Origin: Betaproteobacteria bacterium | GTDB lineage: Bacteria; Pseudomonadota; Gammaproteobacteria; Burkholderiales; Rhodocyclaceae | Direction: 5' to 3' | NCBI GenBank assembly: GCA_016703785.1 | Contig: JADJBM010000015.1 | Span: 1-64,000, forward strand | DNA: 64,000 nucleotides | Shown here: positions 54,830 through 63,508 of the stretch, one piece after another | How positions within the stretch are numbered: the stretch's first letter is position 1 | How the letters are laid out: each line of letters opens with the position of its first letter | The notes under the pieces: generated by a model | What the model was told of the DNA's origin: nothing | The model's database searches: none | The model's input: the letters and a program-made list of their open reading frames with translations, nothing else | Program-made: the position numbers and the translations under genes

Positions 54830-56068
54830 ATGGCACTCATTGTTCAAAAATACGGTGGCACTTCGGTCGGCTCGCCGGAGCGGATCAAGAACGTCGCCAG
54901 GCGCGTCGCCAGCTGGCAGGCGAAGGGACATCAGGTCGTCGTGGTGGTGTCTGCCATGAGCGGGGAGACCAATCGCCTGATCGCCCTGGCGAAGGAAGTG
55001 CAGGCCCATCCCGCCCCGCGCGAGCTGGACGTCATAGCCGCCACGGGCGAGCAGGTCACCATCGGCCTGCTGTCGATGGCGTTGATGGATATCGGCGTCA
55101 AGGCCAGGAGCTATACCGGCGGCCAGGTCCGGGTCCTCACCGACAGCGCCTTCACCAAGGCGCGCATCGTCAGCATCGACGAGGGCAACATCCGGCGCGA
55201 CCTGAATGAGGGGCATGTTGTCGTGGTGGCGGGCTTCCAGGGCGTCGATGAGTCCGGCAGCATCACCACGCTGGGCCGCGGGGGCTCCGATACCTCGGCC
55301 GTGGCCATCGCCGCTGCGCTGAAAGCGGACGAGTGCCAGATCTATACCGACGTGGATGGCGTCTACACAACGGATCCGCGCATCGTGCCCGAGGCGCGCC
55401 GTCTCGAGACGATCACCTTCGAAGAGATGCTGGAGATGGCCAGTCTCGGCTCGAAGGTGCTGCAGATCCGCTCGGTGGAATTCGCCGGCAAGTACAAGGT
55501 CAAGCTGCGCGTGCTCTCCAGCCTGGAGGAACTGGGCCAGGAAGGTCCGGGCACGCTGATTACATTCGAGGAAGACATCAAGATGGAACAACCGATCATT
55601 TCCGGAATCGCCTTCAATCGCGACGAGGCCAAGCTCACCGTGCTCGGCGTGCCCGACCGCCCCGGCATTGCCTACCAGATCCTCGGCCCGGTGGCCGAGG
55701 CCAACATCGACGTCGACATGATCATCCAGAACGTCGGCCACGACGGTTCGACCGACTTTTCATTTACCGTGCCGCGCGGCGAATTCGCCAAGGCGACGAC
55801 CATCCTCGAGCAGGTCAAGGGCCATATCGGCGCCCGCGAGATCACCGGGGACAACAAGATCACCAAGGTTTCCGTCGTCGGCGTCGGCATGCGCTCCCAC
55901 GTCGGCATCGCCAGCAAGATGTTCCGCACACTGGCGGAGGAGGGCATCAACATCCAGATGATCTCCACTTCGGAGATCAAGATTTCCGTGGTGATCGACG
56001 AAAAGTACCTGGAACTTGCCGTGCGCGTGCTGCACAAGGCGTTTGACCTGGATCAGGTGCCGGCCTGA
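54830..56068 (+). CDS. lysC: Aspartate kinase (lysine/threonine pathway)
   Basis: The 412-aa enzyme phosphorylates aspartate, the first step toward lysine, threonine and methionine. It has KYGGTSVG at the start, the kinase-site ATGEQVT, GRGGSDTSAVAIAAAL and the regulatory C-terminal ACT domains (ITKVSVVGVGMRSHVGIASKMF). The size is that of the single-function, feedback-regulated form. An in-frame ATG at 55583 before the ACT domains could in principle give a beta subunit as in Bacillus, but there is no clear ribosome site. Confidence 0.96.
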   Translation: MALIVQKYGGTSVGSPERIKNVARRVASWQAKGHQVVVVVSAMSGETNRLIALAKEVQAHPAPRELDVIAATGEQVTIGLLSMALMDIGVKARSYTGGQVRVLTDSAFTKARIVSIDEGNIRRDLNEGHVVVVAGFQGVDESGSITTLGRGGSDTSAVAIAAALKADECQIYTDVDGVYTTDPRIVPEARRLETITFEEMLEMASLGSKVLQIRSVEFAGKYKVKLRVLSSLEELGQEGPGTLITFEEDIKMEQPIISGIAFNRDEAKLTVLGVPDRPGIAYQILGPVAEANIDVDMIIQNVGHDGSTDFSFTVPRGEFAKATTILEQVKGHIGAREITGDNKITKVSVVGVGMRSHVGIASKMFRTLAEEGINIQMISTSEIKISVVIDEKYLELAVRVLHKAFDLDQVPA

Positions 56069-56130
56069 GTGTTGCGGCCGGTTCTGGTTTGACCGGGCAG
56101 GGTGAAAACGGTAATATCGCCACCCGTTTT

Positions 56131-56223
56131 GGAGAGATGGCCGAGTGGTCGAAGGCGCTCCCCTGCTAAGGGAGTATGCGGGCAAAACCTGCATCGAGGG
56201 TTCGAATCCCTCTCTCTCCGCCA
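56131..56223 (+). tRNA. tRNA-Ser (anticodon GCT)
   Basis: Acceptor strands GGAGAGA and TCTCTCC pair, followed by G and CCA. The anticodon stem CTCCC/GGGAG holds loop CTGCTAA with anticodon GCT. Class II variable arm present. Confidence 0.97.
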
Positions 56224-56248
56224 CAGTTTGATATAATTTCGCACCAAC

Positions 56249-56325
56249 GCGCCCGTAGCTCAGCTGGATAGAGTACTTGGCTACGAACCAAGGGGTCAGG
56301 AGTTCGAATCTCTTCGGGCGCGCCA
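56249..56325 (+). tRNA. tRNA-Arg (anticodon ACG)
   Basis: Acceptor strands GCGCCCG and CGGGCGC pair, followed by G and CCA. The anticodon stem CTTGG/CCAAG holds loop CTACGAA with anticodon ACG. A perfect -10 hexamer TATAAT lies at 56232-56237, only 11 bases before the tRNA. Confidence 0.97.
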
Positions 56326-56333
56326 CGTAAAAC

Positions 56334-56362
56334 AAGGGGTTGGCTCAGGCCAGCCCCTTTTC
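56334..56362. terminator. Terminator shared by tRNA-Arg and higA
   Basis: Stem AAGGGGTTGGC/GCCAGCCCCTT (one wobble), loop TCAG, then TTTT. It lies between convergent transcripts. Confidence 0.88.
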
Positions 56363-56381
56363 ATTTCCGCCTTGTGCCGTA

Positions 56382-56672
56382 TCAGGCTGCGAGCTTCGCC
56401 ACGATTGGACGAATCTTCGGCCGTGGTTTCTTGGCCGCTTGCCAAAGGTCATACTGCCCCTGCATGCCGATCCAAAGATCGGCCGAGGTGCCCAGCCACT
56501 TCGCCAGCCGTAATGCCGTGTCGGCAGTAATGCCGGCGTGCGTGTTGAGAATCTTCGACAGCGTGACACGGCTCAGGCCGAGGGCGTTCGCCGCCTCGGT
56601 GACGGTCATCCCTTCCGGGAGCCATTCCCGCAGCACTTCGCCGGGGTGAGGGGGGTTGTGCATTCTGCTCAT
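56382..56672 (-). CDS. higA: Antitoxin HigA, XRE family
   Basis: The 96-aa protein has the HigA layout: an N-terminal NPPHPGEVLREWL, then the helix-turn-helix VTEAANALGLSRVTLSKILN and DTALRLAKWLGTSADLWIGMQ. It neutralises HigB and represses the operon. It follows higB by 9 bases, the toxin-first order usual for hig loci. It lies just beyond tRNA-Arg, a common landing area for small mobile modules. Confidence 0.92.
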   Translation of the reverse strand: MSRMHNPPHPGEVLREWLPEGMTVTEAANALGLSRVTLSKILNTHAGITADTALRLAKWLGTSADLWIGMQGQYDLWQAAKKPRPKIRPIVAKLAA

Positions 56673-56681
56673 GTTTCTTCC

Positions 56682-56960
56682 TCAGTGGTAATCGAGATAA
56701 TCCACCAGCTCCACGTCTTTTCCCTCGAATCGGAAAATGACGCGCCAGTTTCCATTCACTGTTATCGACCAGAAGCCGGCCTGATTCCCAGTCAGCTGGT
56801 GCAGCCGCCAGCCGGGCACGTTCAAGTCCTCCGGCAAGGCGGCATTGTCCAGGGAAGCAAGCTGCAGCTTCAATTTCCCGGTGTGGTGGGGTTGGATGCC
56901 GGCCTTGCTGCCCTTTCGGAAGAAGATTTCCAGTCCCTTGTGCCGGAACGATTTAATCAT
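56682..56960 (-). CDS. higB: Toxin HigB, RelE-like mRNA interferase
   Basis: The 92-aa protein is the RelE-superfamily toxin of the pair: MIKSFRHKGLEIFFRKGSKAGIQ start, the conserved LNVPGWRLHQLTGNQAGFWSITVNGNWRVIFRF strand region and the end VELVDYLDYH. RelE-type toxins cut mRNA on the ribosome. It is the first gene of the operon and looks complete. Confidence 0.93.
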   Translation of the reverse strand: MIKSFRHKGLEIFFRKGSKAGIQPHHTGKLKLQLASLDNAALPEDLNVPGWRLHQLTGNQAGFWSITVNGNWRVIFRFEGKDVELVDYLDYH

Positions 56961-56971
56961 GGGGAAGTGTA

Positions 56972-56989
56972 AAGTATTAATTAACGCTT
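56972..56989. promoter_or_regulatory. Candidate HigA operator upstream of higB
   Basis: An 18-base imperfect palindrome, AAGTATTAAT-TAACGCTT, centred on TTAATTAA and starting 12 bases upstream of the higB ATG. Position and symmetry suit an autorepressor site; not tested. Confidence 0.5.
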
Positions 56990-57111
56990 AACAAGCAACA
57001 AGCAGTTTTTGTTGGTGTTTGTGCCGCGTCCTTGGCGGTAGTGCCAATAAAGTGTGCCTGATTCGAGCGGGTAACAGCGCAGGCCAACATTGCAACAAAC
57101 TGTTTTAAATA
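56990..57111. other. Intergenic, no gene seen
   Basis: Between the higBA promoter region and the repeat element before prsT. No open frame or recognisable site. Confidence 0.4.
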
Positions 57112-57280
57112 AGGTTAATCAGGGTTTCGTGTGGGTCGCCAACACAACAAATCACTCCCTCTCCCGCTGGCGGGAGAGGGTGGGGTGAGGGTGGACAGCC
57201 CGTTTGCCCCTCACCCCAGCCCTCTCCCCGCTGGCGGGGAGAGGGGGTGGAAAACCGGTCGCCACCCACACGAAAACCGG
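57112..57280 (+). repeat. MITE-like palindromic element, copy 1 (upstream of prsT)
   Basis: The element begins AGGTTAATCAGG and then GTTTCGTGTGGGTCGCC. Two internal palindromes follow (57157-57180 and about 57220-57246, both CCCTCTCCC...GGGAGAGGG with a GCTGGC centre). The right end, 57259-57278, is the inverse complement of the left one (GTTTTCGTGTGGGTGGC read on the other strand), so the ends form imperfect terminal inverted repeats. A second copy in opposite orientation is at 59736-59913. Confidence 0.75.
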
Positions 57281-57312
57281 ATGAGTCATAAATAGTATCG
57301 GGAGTGGAAGTA

Positions 57313-59728
57313 ATGAAAACGATTCTGGAAGAAGGCGCACAGCCGCGATCCGCAAGGATTCGTGCGGCGCTGATTGCCGTTTGCGTTGCTGGCCTGACGG
57401 CGTGCTCTTCGCCCACGGACAAGGCCAACAAGTATTACGAGAAGGGCATGGCCCTGATGAAGGACGGCGACCTGGTCAAGGCGCGCATCGAATTGCAGAA
57501 CGCGCTGCAGATCAAGCGGACTGCCGGCGGCCTGGTAGCGCCCTGCGCTGATCGCCGAGCGGGAGGGCGACTGGCAGAAGTTCTTCGGCCTGCTGAACAA
57601 GGTGGTCGATTACGATCCGAAGCATCTGGATGCACAGATCAAGCTGGGACGCCTGCTGCTGGCGGCCGGCAAGCTGGACAAGGCGCTCGCCGCCAGCGAT
57701 GCCACGATGGCGCTGGCGAAGGACAGCGCGGATGTGCTGGCGCTGCGGGCGGGGGTGCTCTACAAGCTGGACGACAAGGCGGGCGCGGTGGCGCAGGCCA
57801 ATGCGGCGCTGGCGAAATCGCCCGACAACGTCGATGCCCTGGTGGTGCTGGCGACCGAGCGGCTGGCGGCGTCGGATGCGGCCAAGGCGATCGAGTACCT
57901 CGACCGCGGCCTGAAGGTGAACGAAAAGAACATTGCCCTGCAGCTGATCAAGGTGCAGGCGTATGAGTCCATCGCCAAGCTGGATTCGGCGGAGGAGATC
58001 TTCCGCAAGCTGGTCGTCTTCTATCCCCAGACCCGCGCCTTGCGGCACATCCTGGCGCAGTTCTACCTGAGCCACGACCGCAAGGATGCCGCCGAGGCGG
58101 AATACCGCGCCATCGCGGCCGAGAATCCGACCGACGCGGCGGCCCAGCTGGACGTGGTGCGTTTCGTGAACACGGTGAAGGGACCGAAGGCGGCGAAGCA
58201 GGAGCTGGAGGCCCTGGTCGCCAGGAACCCCGCCAATGTCGAGCTGAAGTTCGCGCTGGCCGGCCTGTATCAGTCGCAGAACGATCTCAAGGCGAGCGAA
58301 GCCGCGTTCAAGTCGATCATCGAGAAGGCGGGCGACACGCCCGACGGCATCAAGGCGAAGGGCCTGCTGGCCGCCGCGCTGCTGGGGCGCGGCGACAAGC
58401 CGGGGGCGCAAACGCTGGTGGCGGAGGTGCTCGCCAAGGATCAGCGCAACGAGCAGGGCCTGTTGCTCAAGGCGAGCGTGGCCATCGACGATCGCCAGCT
58501 GGACCAGGCCATCGCCGACCTGCGCACCATCCTGCGCGATGTGCCGAACTCCGCCCGCGCACTGCTGCTGCTGGGCAAGTCCCACGAGCTGGCGGGATCG
58601 CCGGAACTGGCGCAGGAGCATTACCTCAAGGCCTTCAATGCCGGCAACCATGCGGTGCCTTTCGGCATGGCGTACGGCGAATTCCTGCTCAAGCGCGGCC
58701 AGGCGCCGCGCGCCGCGGAAGTGGCGGAGGAGACGCTGCGGACAACGCCGGGATACGTGCCGGCCATGAAGCTGCTGGCGCAGGCGCGCATCAACCAGGG
58801 CAACTGGATTGCGGCGCAGGCGGTGGCCGACGACTTGCGCAAGATGGAAGCGCAGGGGCAGGCGGCCGACCAGATCCGCGGGGCGGTGTTCGCGGGCAAG
58901 AAGAACTATGCGGAAAGCATCGCCGCCTTCAAGCGCGCCTACGATGCCGCGCCCCTGGAAATCCAGCCCATGATCGCGCTGGTGCGCACCTACCTGCTGG
59001 CGGGCAAGAACAACGAGGCGATGGCCTTCCTGAACTCGGTGATCCAGGCCAGCCCGGGCAATGCCAATGCGCGCCTGATGCTGGGGCAGCTGCAGGCCAT
59101 CAAGGGAGACCGCGCGGCAGCCGCGCAGACTTTCCAGGCCGTCGTCAGCCAGCAGCCGAAGGATCCCTCCGGCTATATCAATCTGGCCAACCTGCACATG
59201 CAGGCAGGTCGCCGTGACGAGGCGGGCAAGGCGGTGGAGCAGGGCCTGGCCGCCGTGCCCGGCGAGTTTTCGCTGCGCCTGACGCAGGCGGCGATATACG
59301 AGCTCTCCGGACGCTACGACGAGGCGATCAAGCTGTACGAGCAGTTGCTCAAGGAGCGCCCCAATGCGGACGTGATTGCGAACAACCTGGCCAGCCTGCT
59401 GAGCGATCACCGCACGGACAAGGCCAGCCTGAGCCGCGCCAACGAACTGGCCCAGCGCTTCAAGCGCAGCGACATCCCCCAGTTCAAGGACACCCTGGGC
59501 TGGACGAGCTACAAGCTGGGCAAGGCGGACGAGGCGGTGCAGTTGATCGAGGATGCCTCGAAGAAAATGCCCGACCTGGCAGTGTTTCGCTATCACCTGG
59601 GGATGAGCTACCTCGCCATCAACAAGAAGGACGCGGCGCGCAAGGAACTCGAGAAGGCGCTGGCGCTCGGTGAGGGCAAGGGGTTCCTCGAGGAAGAGCA
59701 GGTCAAACAGGCGCTGAAGGGCTTATAA
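57313..59728 (+). pseudogene. prsT: XrtA/PEP-CTERM system TPR-repeat lipoprotein PrsT, frame broken near codon 70
   Basis: PrsT is a large lipoprotein made of tetratricopeptide repeats, encoded with exosortase and exopolysaccharide genes. The start MKTILEEGAQPRSARIR leads to a lipobox (LTAC). The first frame ends its homology at LQNALQIK (about 57517), and the rest, from ALIAEREGDWQKFFGLLNKVVDYDPK (57555 on), is in another frame through to ALKGL. Between them, 57513-57553, the expected text PDLPAAWYALAL can be recovered only by assuming several one-base indels. The downstream part holds about 18 TPR units. The whole gene is bracketed by inverted repeat elements. Confidence 0.85.
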
Positions 59729-59735
59729 AATTCGG

Positions 59736-59913
59736 TTCTTCGGACTTTTCTGTGGGGGGAACCCAGCTTATTTATGTCCCCTCTCCCCGCTTGCGGGGAG
59801 AGGGCTAGGGAGAGGGGTTGGCCGCCTGCCCACCCTCTCCCCGACCCTCTCCCGCCAGCGGGAGAGGGGGGTGACTTATTGTGTTGGCAACCCACACAAA
59901 ACCTGATTAACCT
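59736..59913 (-). repeat. MITE-like palindromic element, copy 2 (downstream of prsT, inverted)
   Basis: Read on the minus strand it starts AGGTTAATCAGG, then TTTTGTGTGGGTTGCC, then the CCCTCTCCCGCTGGCGGGAGAGGG palindrome, a second CCCTCTCCCC palindrome, and ends in a degenerate GGTTCCCCCCACAGAAAA. This is the same order as copy 1 at 57112-57280. The outer ends of both copies face away from prsT. Confidence 0.75.
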
Positions 59914-59940
59914 AAGATTCTTTCTCTGGACAACGACAGC

Positions 59941-60762
59941 ATGTATGAGGCTTTCTACGGCCTGAAGGAAAAGCCGTTCTCGATTCAGCCCGACCCGGAT
60001 TTTCTGTTCATGGGCAAGCGGCACAGCCTGGCGTATGCGACGCTCGAATACGGCATCCGCAACAAGGCGGGCTTCTCCGTCATCAGCGGGGAGATCGGCT
60101 GCGGCAAGACGACGCTGATCCGCCATCTGCTCAACAACCTCGGGCAGGAGTTCAACGTCGGCCTGGTGTACAACACCCACCAGGAAGTGGCCAACCTGCT
60201 GGAATGGGTGTTGCTGGCGTTCGGCCTGCCGTATCAGGGCACGTCGCAGGTGGCGCTGTACGATGTCTTCCAGCGCTTCCTGATTTCCCAGTATGGCGCA
60301 GGCAAGCGGGTGCTGCTGATCGTCGACGAGGCGCAGAACCTGAGCCCGGGTGCGCTGGAATCGCTGCGCATGCTGTCGAACATCAACGCGGACAAGGACC
60401 AGCTCCTGCAGATGATCCTGGTCGGGCAGCCGCAGTTGCGGGAGGTGCTTCGCCGCCCGGAGATGCAGCAATTCGTCCAGCGGGTGTCGGCGCACTTCTT
60501 CATTCCCCCGCTCGAGGTGCCCGAAGTGCTGCGCTACATCCAGCACCGGCTGAAGGTTTCCGGCCGCGAGGCGCCGCTGTTCACGCCCTCGGCCTGCGTG
60601 CGCATTGCCAAGGCGAGCCGCGGCATCCCCCGCACCATCAACATCCTGTGCGATACGGCACTGGTGTATGGTTTCTCGGGGGAAGCGGCGAAGATCGATG
60701 TCCGCCTGGTCGAAGAGGTCATCCGCGACCAGGGCAAGTACGGGGTATTCCCGCTAGAGTAA
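59941..60762 (+). CDS. XrtA/PEP-CTERM system-associated ATPase (ExeA/GspA-like AAA)
   Basis: The 273-aa cytoplasmic ATPase starts MYEAFYGLKEKPFSIQPDP, the family hallmark, with Walker A GEIGCGKTTLI, Walker B LLIVDEAQNL, sensor ILVGQPQL and the late ASRGIPRTINILCDTAL. This is the ATPase normally found beside prsT and exosortase xrtA in exopolysaccharide loci of betaproteobacteria. Exosortase itself is not in the window, so this is either the edge of the locus or a separated part. Confidence 0.9.
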   Translation: MYEAFYGLKEKPFSIQPDPDFLFMGKRHSLAYATLEYGIRNKAGFSVISGEIGCGKTTLIRHLLNNLGQEFNVGLVYNTHQEVANLLEWVLLAFGLPYQGTSQVALYDVFQRFLISQYGAGKRVLLIVDEAQNLSPGALESLRMLSNINADKDQLLQMILVGQPQLREVLRRPEMQQFVQRVSAHFFIPPLEVPEVLRYIQHRLKVSGREAPLFTPSACVRIAKASRGIPRTINILCDTALVYGFSGEAAKIDVRLVEEVIRDQGKYGVFPLE

Positions 60763-60823
60763 GCTTTGCGAGTCTGGAGGTGAATCCGGGCTGATGAAGC
60801 AGCCCAGCGGGGAAGATAGCCAT

Positions 60824-61222
60824 ATGAGCGCAAAAAATGACTTCATGATCATATCTTCGCATGATGCGTTCAGCGGGTCGTACTCCGTCTTCCAGAGATT
60901 CAGGCTGGCGGTTGCCGCGGCGTATGGCATGAAATACAACATGGACTACTTCTATCCCGACGGACATCCGGGACTGACGGCATTCCTTTCCCAAAACAGC
61001 AGCGGTCAATGGATCGAGCCCGAGTCATGCACCCGGATTGCAAATGAATTGGGGGCATTGCTCCCGCATCTGGAGGATGCATCCCCCGGCGACAGCGCCC
61101 GGTCGCATGCGGATCATGCAAGGCAGTTCATCGCAGGATGCAGAAAGGCGGCGGAGGCGAATGAGCCGCTGACGTTCGAGGACACCTCGAACAACGTATT
61201 CGGCCTGTGGCACAAGGGTTAG
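60824..61222 (+). CDS. Hypothetical protein after the XrtA-system ATPase
   Basis: A 132-aa soluble protein, MSAKNDFMIISSHDAFSG onward, with GGGGAAG nine bases before the chosen ATG (an in-frame ATG ten codons earlier is weaker). It is rich in aromatics in MKYNMDYFYPDGHPGL and has no signal peptide, membrane helix or motif I know. The C-terminal EDTSNNVFGLWHKG is hydrophilic. It follows the ATPase on the same strand, so it could belong to that system. Function unknown. Confidence 0.7.
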   Translation: MSAKNDFMIISSHDAFSGSYSVFQRFRLAVAAAYGMKYNMDYFYPDGHPGLTAFLSQNSSGQWIEPESCTRIANELGALLPHLEDASPGDSARSHADHARQFIAGCRKAAEANEPLTFEDTSNNVFGLWHKG

Positions 61223-61282
61223 CGGGCCTCCCTGGGTGTAGAGTTACGATACGACTGGTATCGCAGACATGAGGAGGACACC

Positions 61283-61828
61283 ATGAAATCGAGAATGATT
61301 CGGCTGGTTTGGGGAAGCATGCTTGCGCTCTTCGTCGCGGCGAACGCCTGGGCCGCGTCGAAGGAGGAGATCAACGCCGAGGTGCGCGAGGCGATGCAGA
61401 ACTTCTACAAGCACACCAGCGCGGGCAAGGAGCTGTCGCAGAAGGCAGCGGGGATGCTGGTGTTTCCCACCGTGGTCAAGGCCGGCATCGGCGTCGGCGG
61501 CGAGTACGGCGAGGGTTCGCTGCTCATCGGCGGCAATCCCGTGGCCTATTACAACATCGCCTCCGCCTCCATCGGCTTCCAGCTGGGGGCCCAGGCGCGC
61601 AGCATGATCATTTTGTTCATGACGGAGAGCGCCTTGTCGAAATTCCGCAATAGCGAGGGCTGGAAGGCCGGCGTGGACGGCAGCGTGGCACTGGTCACGC
61701 TGGGCGCCGGCGGTTCGATCGATACCGAAACGGCGAAAAAACCGATCATCGGCTTCATCTTCTCGAACAAGGGCCTGATGTACAACCTGACCTTCGAGGG
61801 GTCGAAGATCACCAAGCTCGACAAGTGA
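61283..61828 (+). CDS. SYLF/Ysc84-domain exported protein
   Basis: A 181-aa protein with a signal peptide (about residues 1-24, ending NAWA). The rest is the SYLF (DUF500) lipid-binding domain, with VFPTVVKAGIGVGGEYGEGSL, the SIGFQLGAQARSMIILFM core and the C-terminal FSNKGLMYNLTFEGSKITKL. Bacterial members are periplasmic or outer-membrane-linked with unclear roles. GAGGA precedes the ATG. Confidence 0.88.
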   Translation: MKSRMIRLVWGSMLALFVAANAWAASKEEINAEVREAMQNFYKHTSAGKELSQKAAGMLVFPTVVKAGIGVGGEYGEGSLLIGGNPVAYYNIASASIGFQLGAQARSMIILFMTESALSKFRNSEGWKAGVDGSVALVTLGAGGSIDTETAKKPIIGFIFSNKGLMYNLTFEGSKITKLDK

Positions 61829-61830
61829 CC

Positions 61831-61895
61831 ACCTATCCCCCGCCCCTTTCCCGGGGAAAGGGGTGACGGTGGTTCAGCCGCTAAGCGGCTGCCAT
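61831..61895. repeat. Dispersed palindromic repeat, type B, copy 2
   Basis: Matches the spacer repeat at 4803-4890: CCCCTTTCCCGGGGAAAGGGGTGACGG then GGTTCAGCCGC...GCGGCT. The first part is also a perfect hairpin. It lies between the SYLF gene and srkA and could end their convergent transcripts. Confidence 0.6.
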
Positions 61896-61905
61896 CTTGC
61901 TGACT

Positions 61906-62916
61906 TCAGGCAGGCAAAGGCGGTTCGTCCATGAGGGCGACCTGCTCGCGCAGTTCGAGAATCCGGTCCTGCCAGTAGCGCTGGGTGTTGAACCAGGGAA
62001 AGGCGGCCGGGAATGCGGGATCGTCCCAGCGCCGGGCCAGCCAGGCCGAGTAGTGGATCAGGCGCAGGGTGCGCAGCGCTTCGACCAGGTTCAGTTCCCG
62101 CACATCGAAATCGCAGAAATCCTCGTAGCCCGCCAGCACGTCGCCGAGTTGGCGCGTCATCTCGGCGCGCTCTCCGGAAAGCATCATCCACAAGTCCTGC
62201 ACGGCCGGCCCCATGCGGGAATCGTCGAAATCGACGAAGTGCGGCCCGCGCATTTCCCCGCTGTCCGTCCATAGCACGTTGCCGGCGTGGCAGTCGCCGT
62301 GCAGGCGAAGGAGGGCGACCTTGCCGGCGCGCTGGTAGCAGCGGCGCACGCCGTCGAGCGCCAGTTCCGTCACGCTGGTCCAGGCCGCCAGGAGATCGTC
62401 GGGCAGGAAGCGGTGGGCGAGCAGGAAATCGCGCGAATCCTCGCCGAAGCTTGCGATGTCGAGCACGGGGCGTTCCGTGAAGGGGGCCGCCGCACCGACG
62501 GCATGAATGCGCCCGATGAAGCGCCCCATCCACTGCAGGGTGTCCGGCTTGTCCAGTTCAGGGGCCCGGCCGCCGCGCCTCGGAAACACCGCAAAGCGGA
62601 ACCCGCCGGCGGCATGCAGGGTATGCCCCCCGTTCAAGGCGAGAGGGGCGACCACGGGAATTTCCCGCTCGGCCAGGTCGCGCACGAAGGCATGTTCCTC
62701 GAGGATCGCGGCATCGCTCCAGCGTTCGGGCCGGTAGAACTTGGCCACCACGGGGGCGGCATCGGCAATGCCGACCTGGTAGACGCGGTTCTCGTAGCTG
62801 TTGAGGGCGAGCAGGGAGCCGTCGCATTGCAGGCCGACGCTTTCCAGGGCATTCAGGACGACATCGGGGGTCAGGCCGGAATACGGGTGGAGGGCTTGAT
62901 GCGCTGGATTTTCCAT
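61906..62916 (-). CDS. srkA: Stress response kinase A (YihE), protein kinase-like
   Basis: SrkA/YihE is a Ser/Thr kinase of the aminoglycoside-phosphotransferase fold that protects against stress-induced death in E. coli. The 336-aa protein has SLLALNSYENRVYQVG, the catalytic LRLHGDCHAGNVLW and the metal Asp in HFVDFDDSRMGPAVQD. I start at the ATG 62914-62916 (MENPAHQAL); nine more residues are possible upstream. Divergent from the GNAT gene. Confidence 0.93.
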   Translation of the reverse strand: MENPAHQALHPYSGLTPDVVLNALESVGLQCDGSLLALNSYENRVYQVGIADAAPVVAKFYRPERWSDAAILEEHAFVRDLAEREIPVVAPLALNGGHTLHAAGGFRFAVFPRRGGRAPELDKPDTLQWMGRFIGRIHAVGAAAPFTERPVLDIASFGEDSRDFLLAHRFLPDDLLAAWTSVTELALDGVRRCYQRAGKVALLRLHGDCHAGNVLWTDSGEMRGPHFVDFDDSRMGPAVQDLWMMLSGERAEMTRQLGDVLAGYEDFCDFDVRELNLVEALRTLRLIHYSAWLARRWDDPAFPAAFPWFNTQRYWQDRILELREQVALMDEPPLPA

Positions 62917-62980
62917 GATGTCATTGTACGTTCTCGCCGGCACGCTATCATGGAGGCCGCCAAGAAGAACACCAACGACG

Positions 62981-63508
62981 ATGGCCGACTATCCACAACA
63001 CCTGGTTCGCCCGCATCACCTGTTCGACGGCACGCAGATCGTCATTCGCCCCATACGGGCGGAAGACGCAGCCATCGAACAGGACTTCGTGCGCGGCTTG
63101 TCCGACGATTCGCGCTACAACCGCTTCATGGGCCAGCTGCGCGAACTGGCGCCGCGCAAGCTGCAGTACTTCACCGAGATCGATTACGAGCAGCACATGG
63201 CGCTGATCGCGACGGTGATGCGCGACGACCACGAGATCGAGATCGGCGTGGCTCGCTACTTCGTGTCGCCGGGGAACGAGAGCTGCGAGTTCGCGGTGGC
63301 GGTCGACGATGCCTGGCATGGCACCGGCGTGGCCGGCCTGCTGATGCTGGACCTGATCGCAGCGGCGCGGGGCAGGGGGCTGAAAACCATGGAAGGCTTC
63401 GTGCTGACGAGCAACCACAAGATGCTCAAGTTCACCCGTCAGCTCGGCTTCGAATTCCATCGCGACATTGGCGAGGGCGATACCGTCCGCGTCATCAAGA
63501 CGCTCTGA
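62981..63508 (+). CDS. GNAT-family N-acetyltransferase
   Basis: The 175-aa protein is a GNAT: IRPIRAEDAAIEQDFVRGLSDDSRYNRFM is the start block, and the CoA-binding stretch WHGTGVAGLLMLDLIAAARGRGLK is clear. The layout resembles the stand-alone acetyltransferase domain of protein-lysine acetylases such as Pat/AcuA types, but no cyclic-nucleotide or NDP-forming domain is attached. Start ATG 62981 is chosen because the 22 residues before it match nothing. Confidence 0.87.
   Translation: MADYPQHLVRPHHLFDGTQIVIRPIRAEDAAIEQDFVRGLSDDSRYNRFMGQLRELAPRKLQYFTEIDYEQHMALIATVMRDDHEIEIGVARYFVSPGNESCEFAVAVDDAWHGTGVAGLLMLDLIAAARGRGLKTMEGFVLTSNHKMLKFTRQLGFEFHRDIGEGDTVRVIKTL

Noticed and set aside
57512..59596. 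694-aa open frame opposite prsT
   Set aside because: Antisense shadow of a GC-rich repeat gene; Leu/Arg/Gln/His-rich with no family features.
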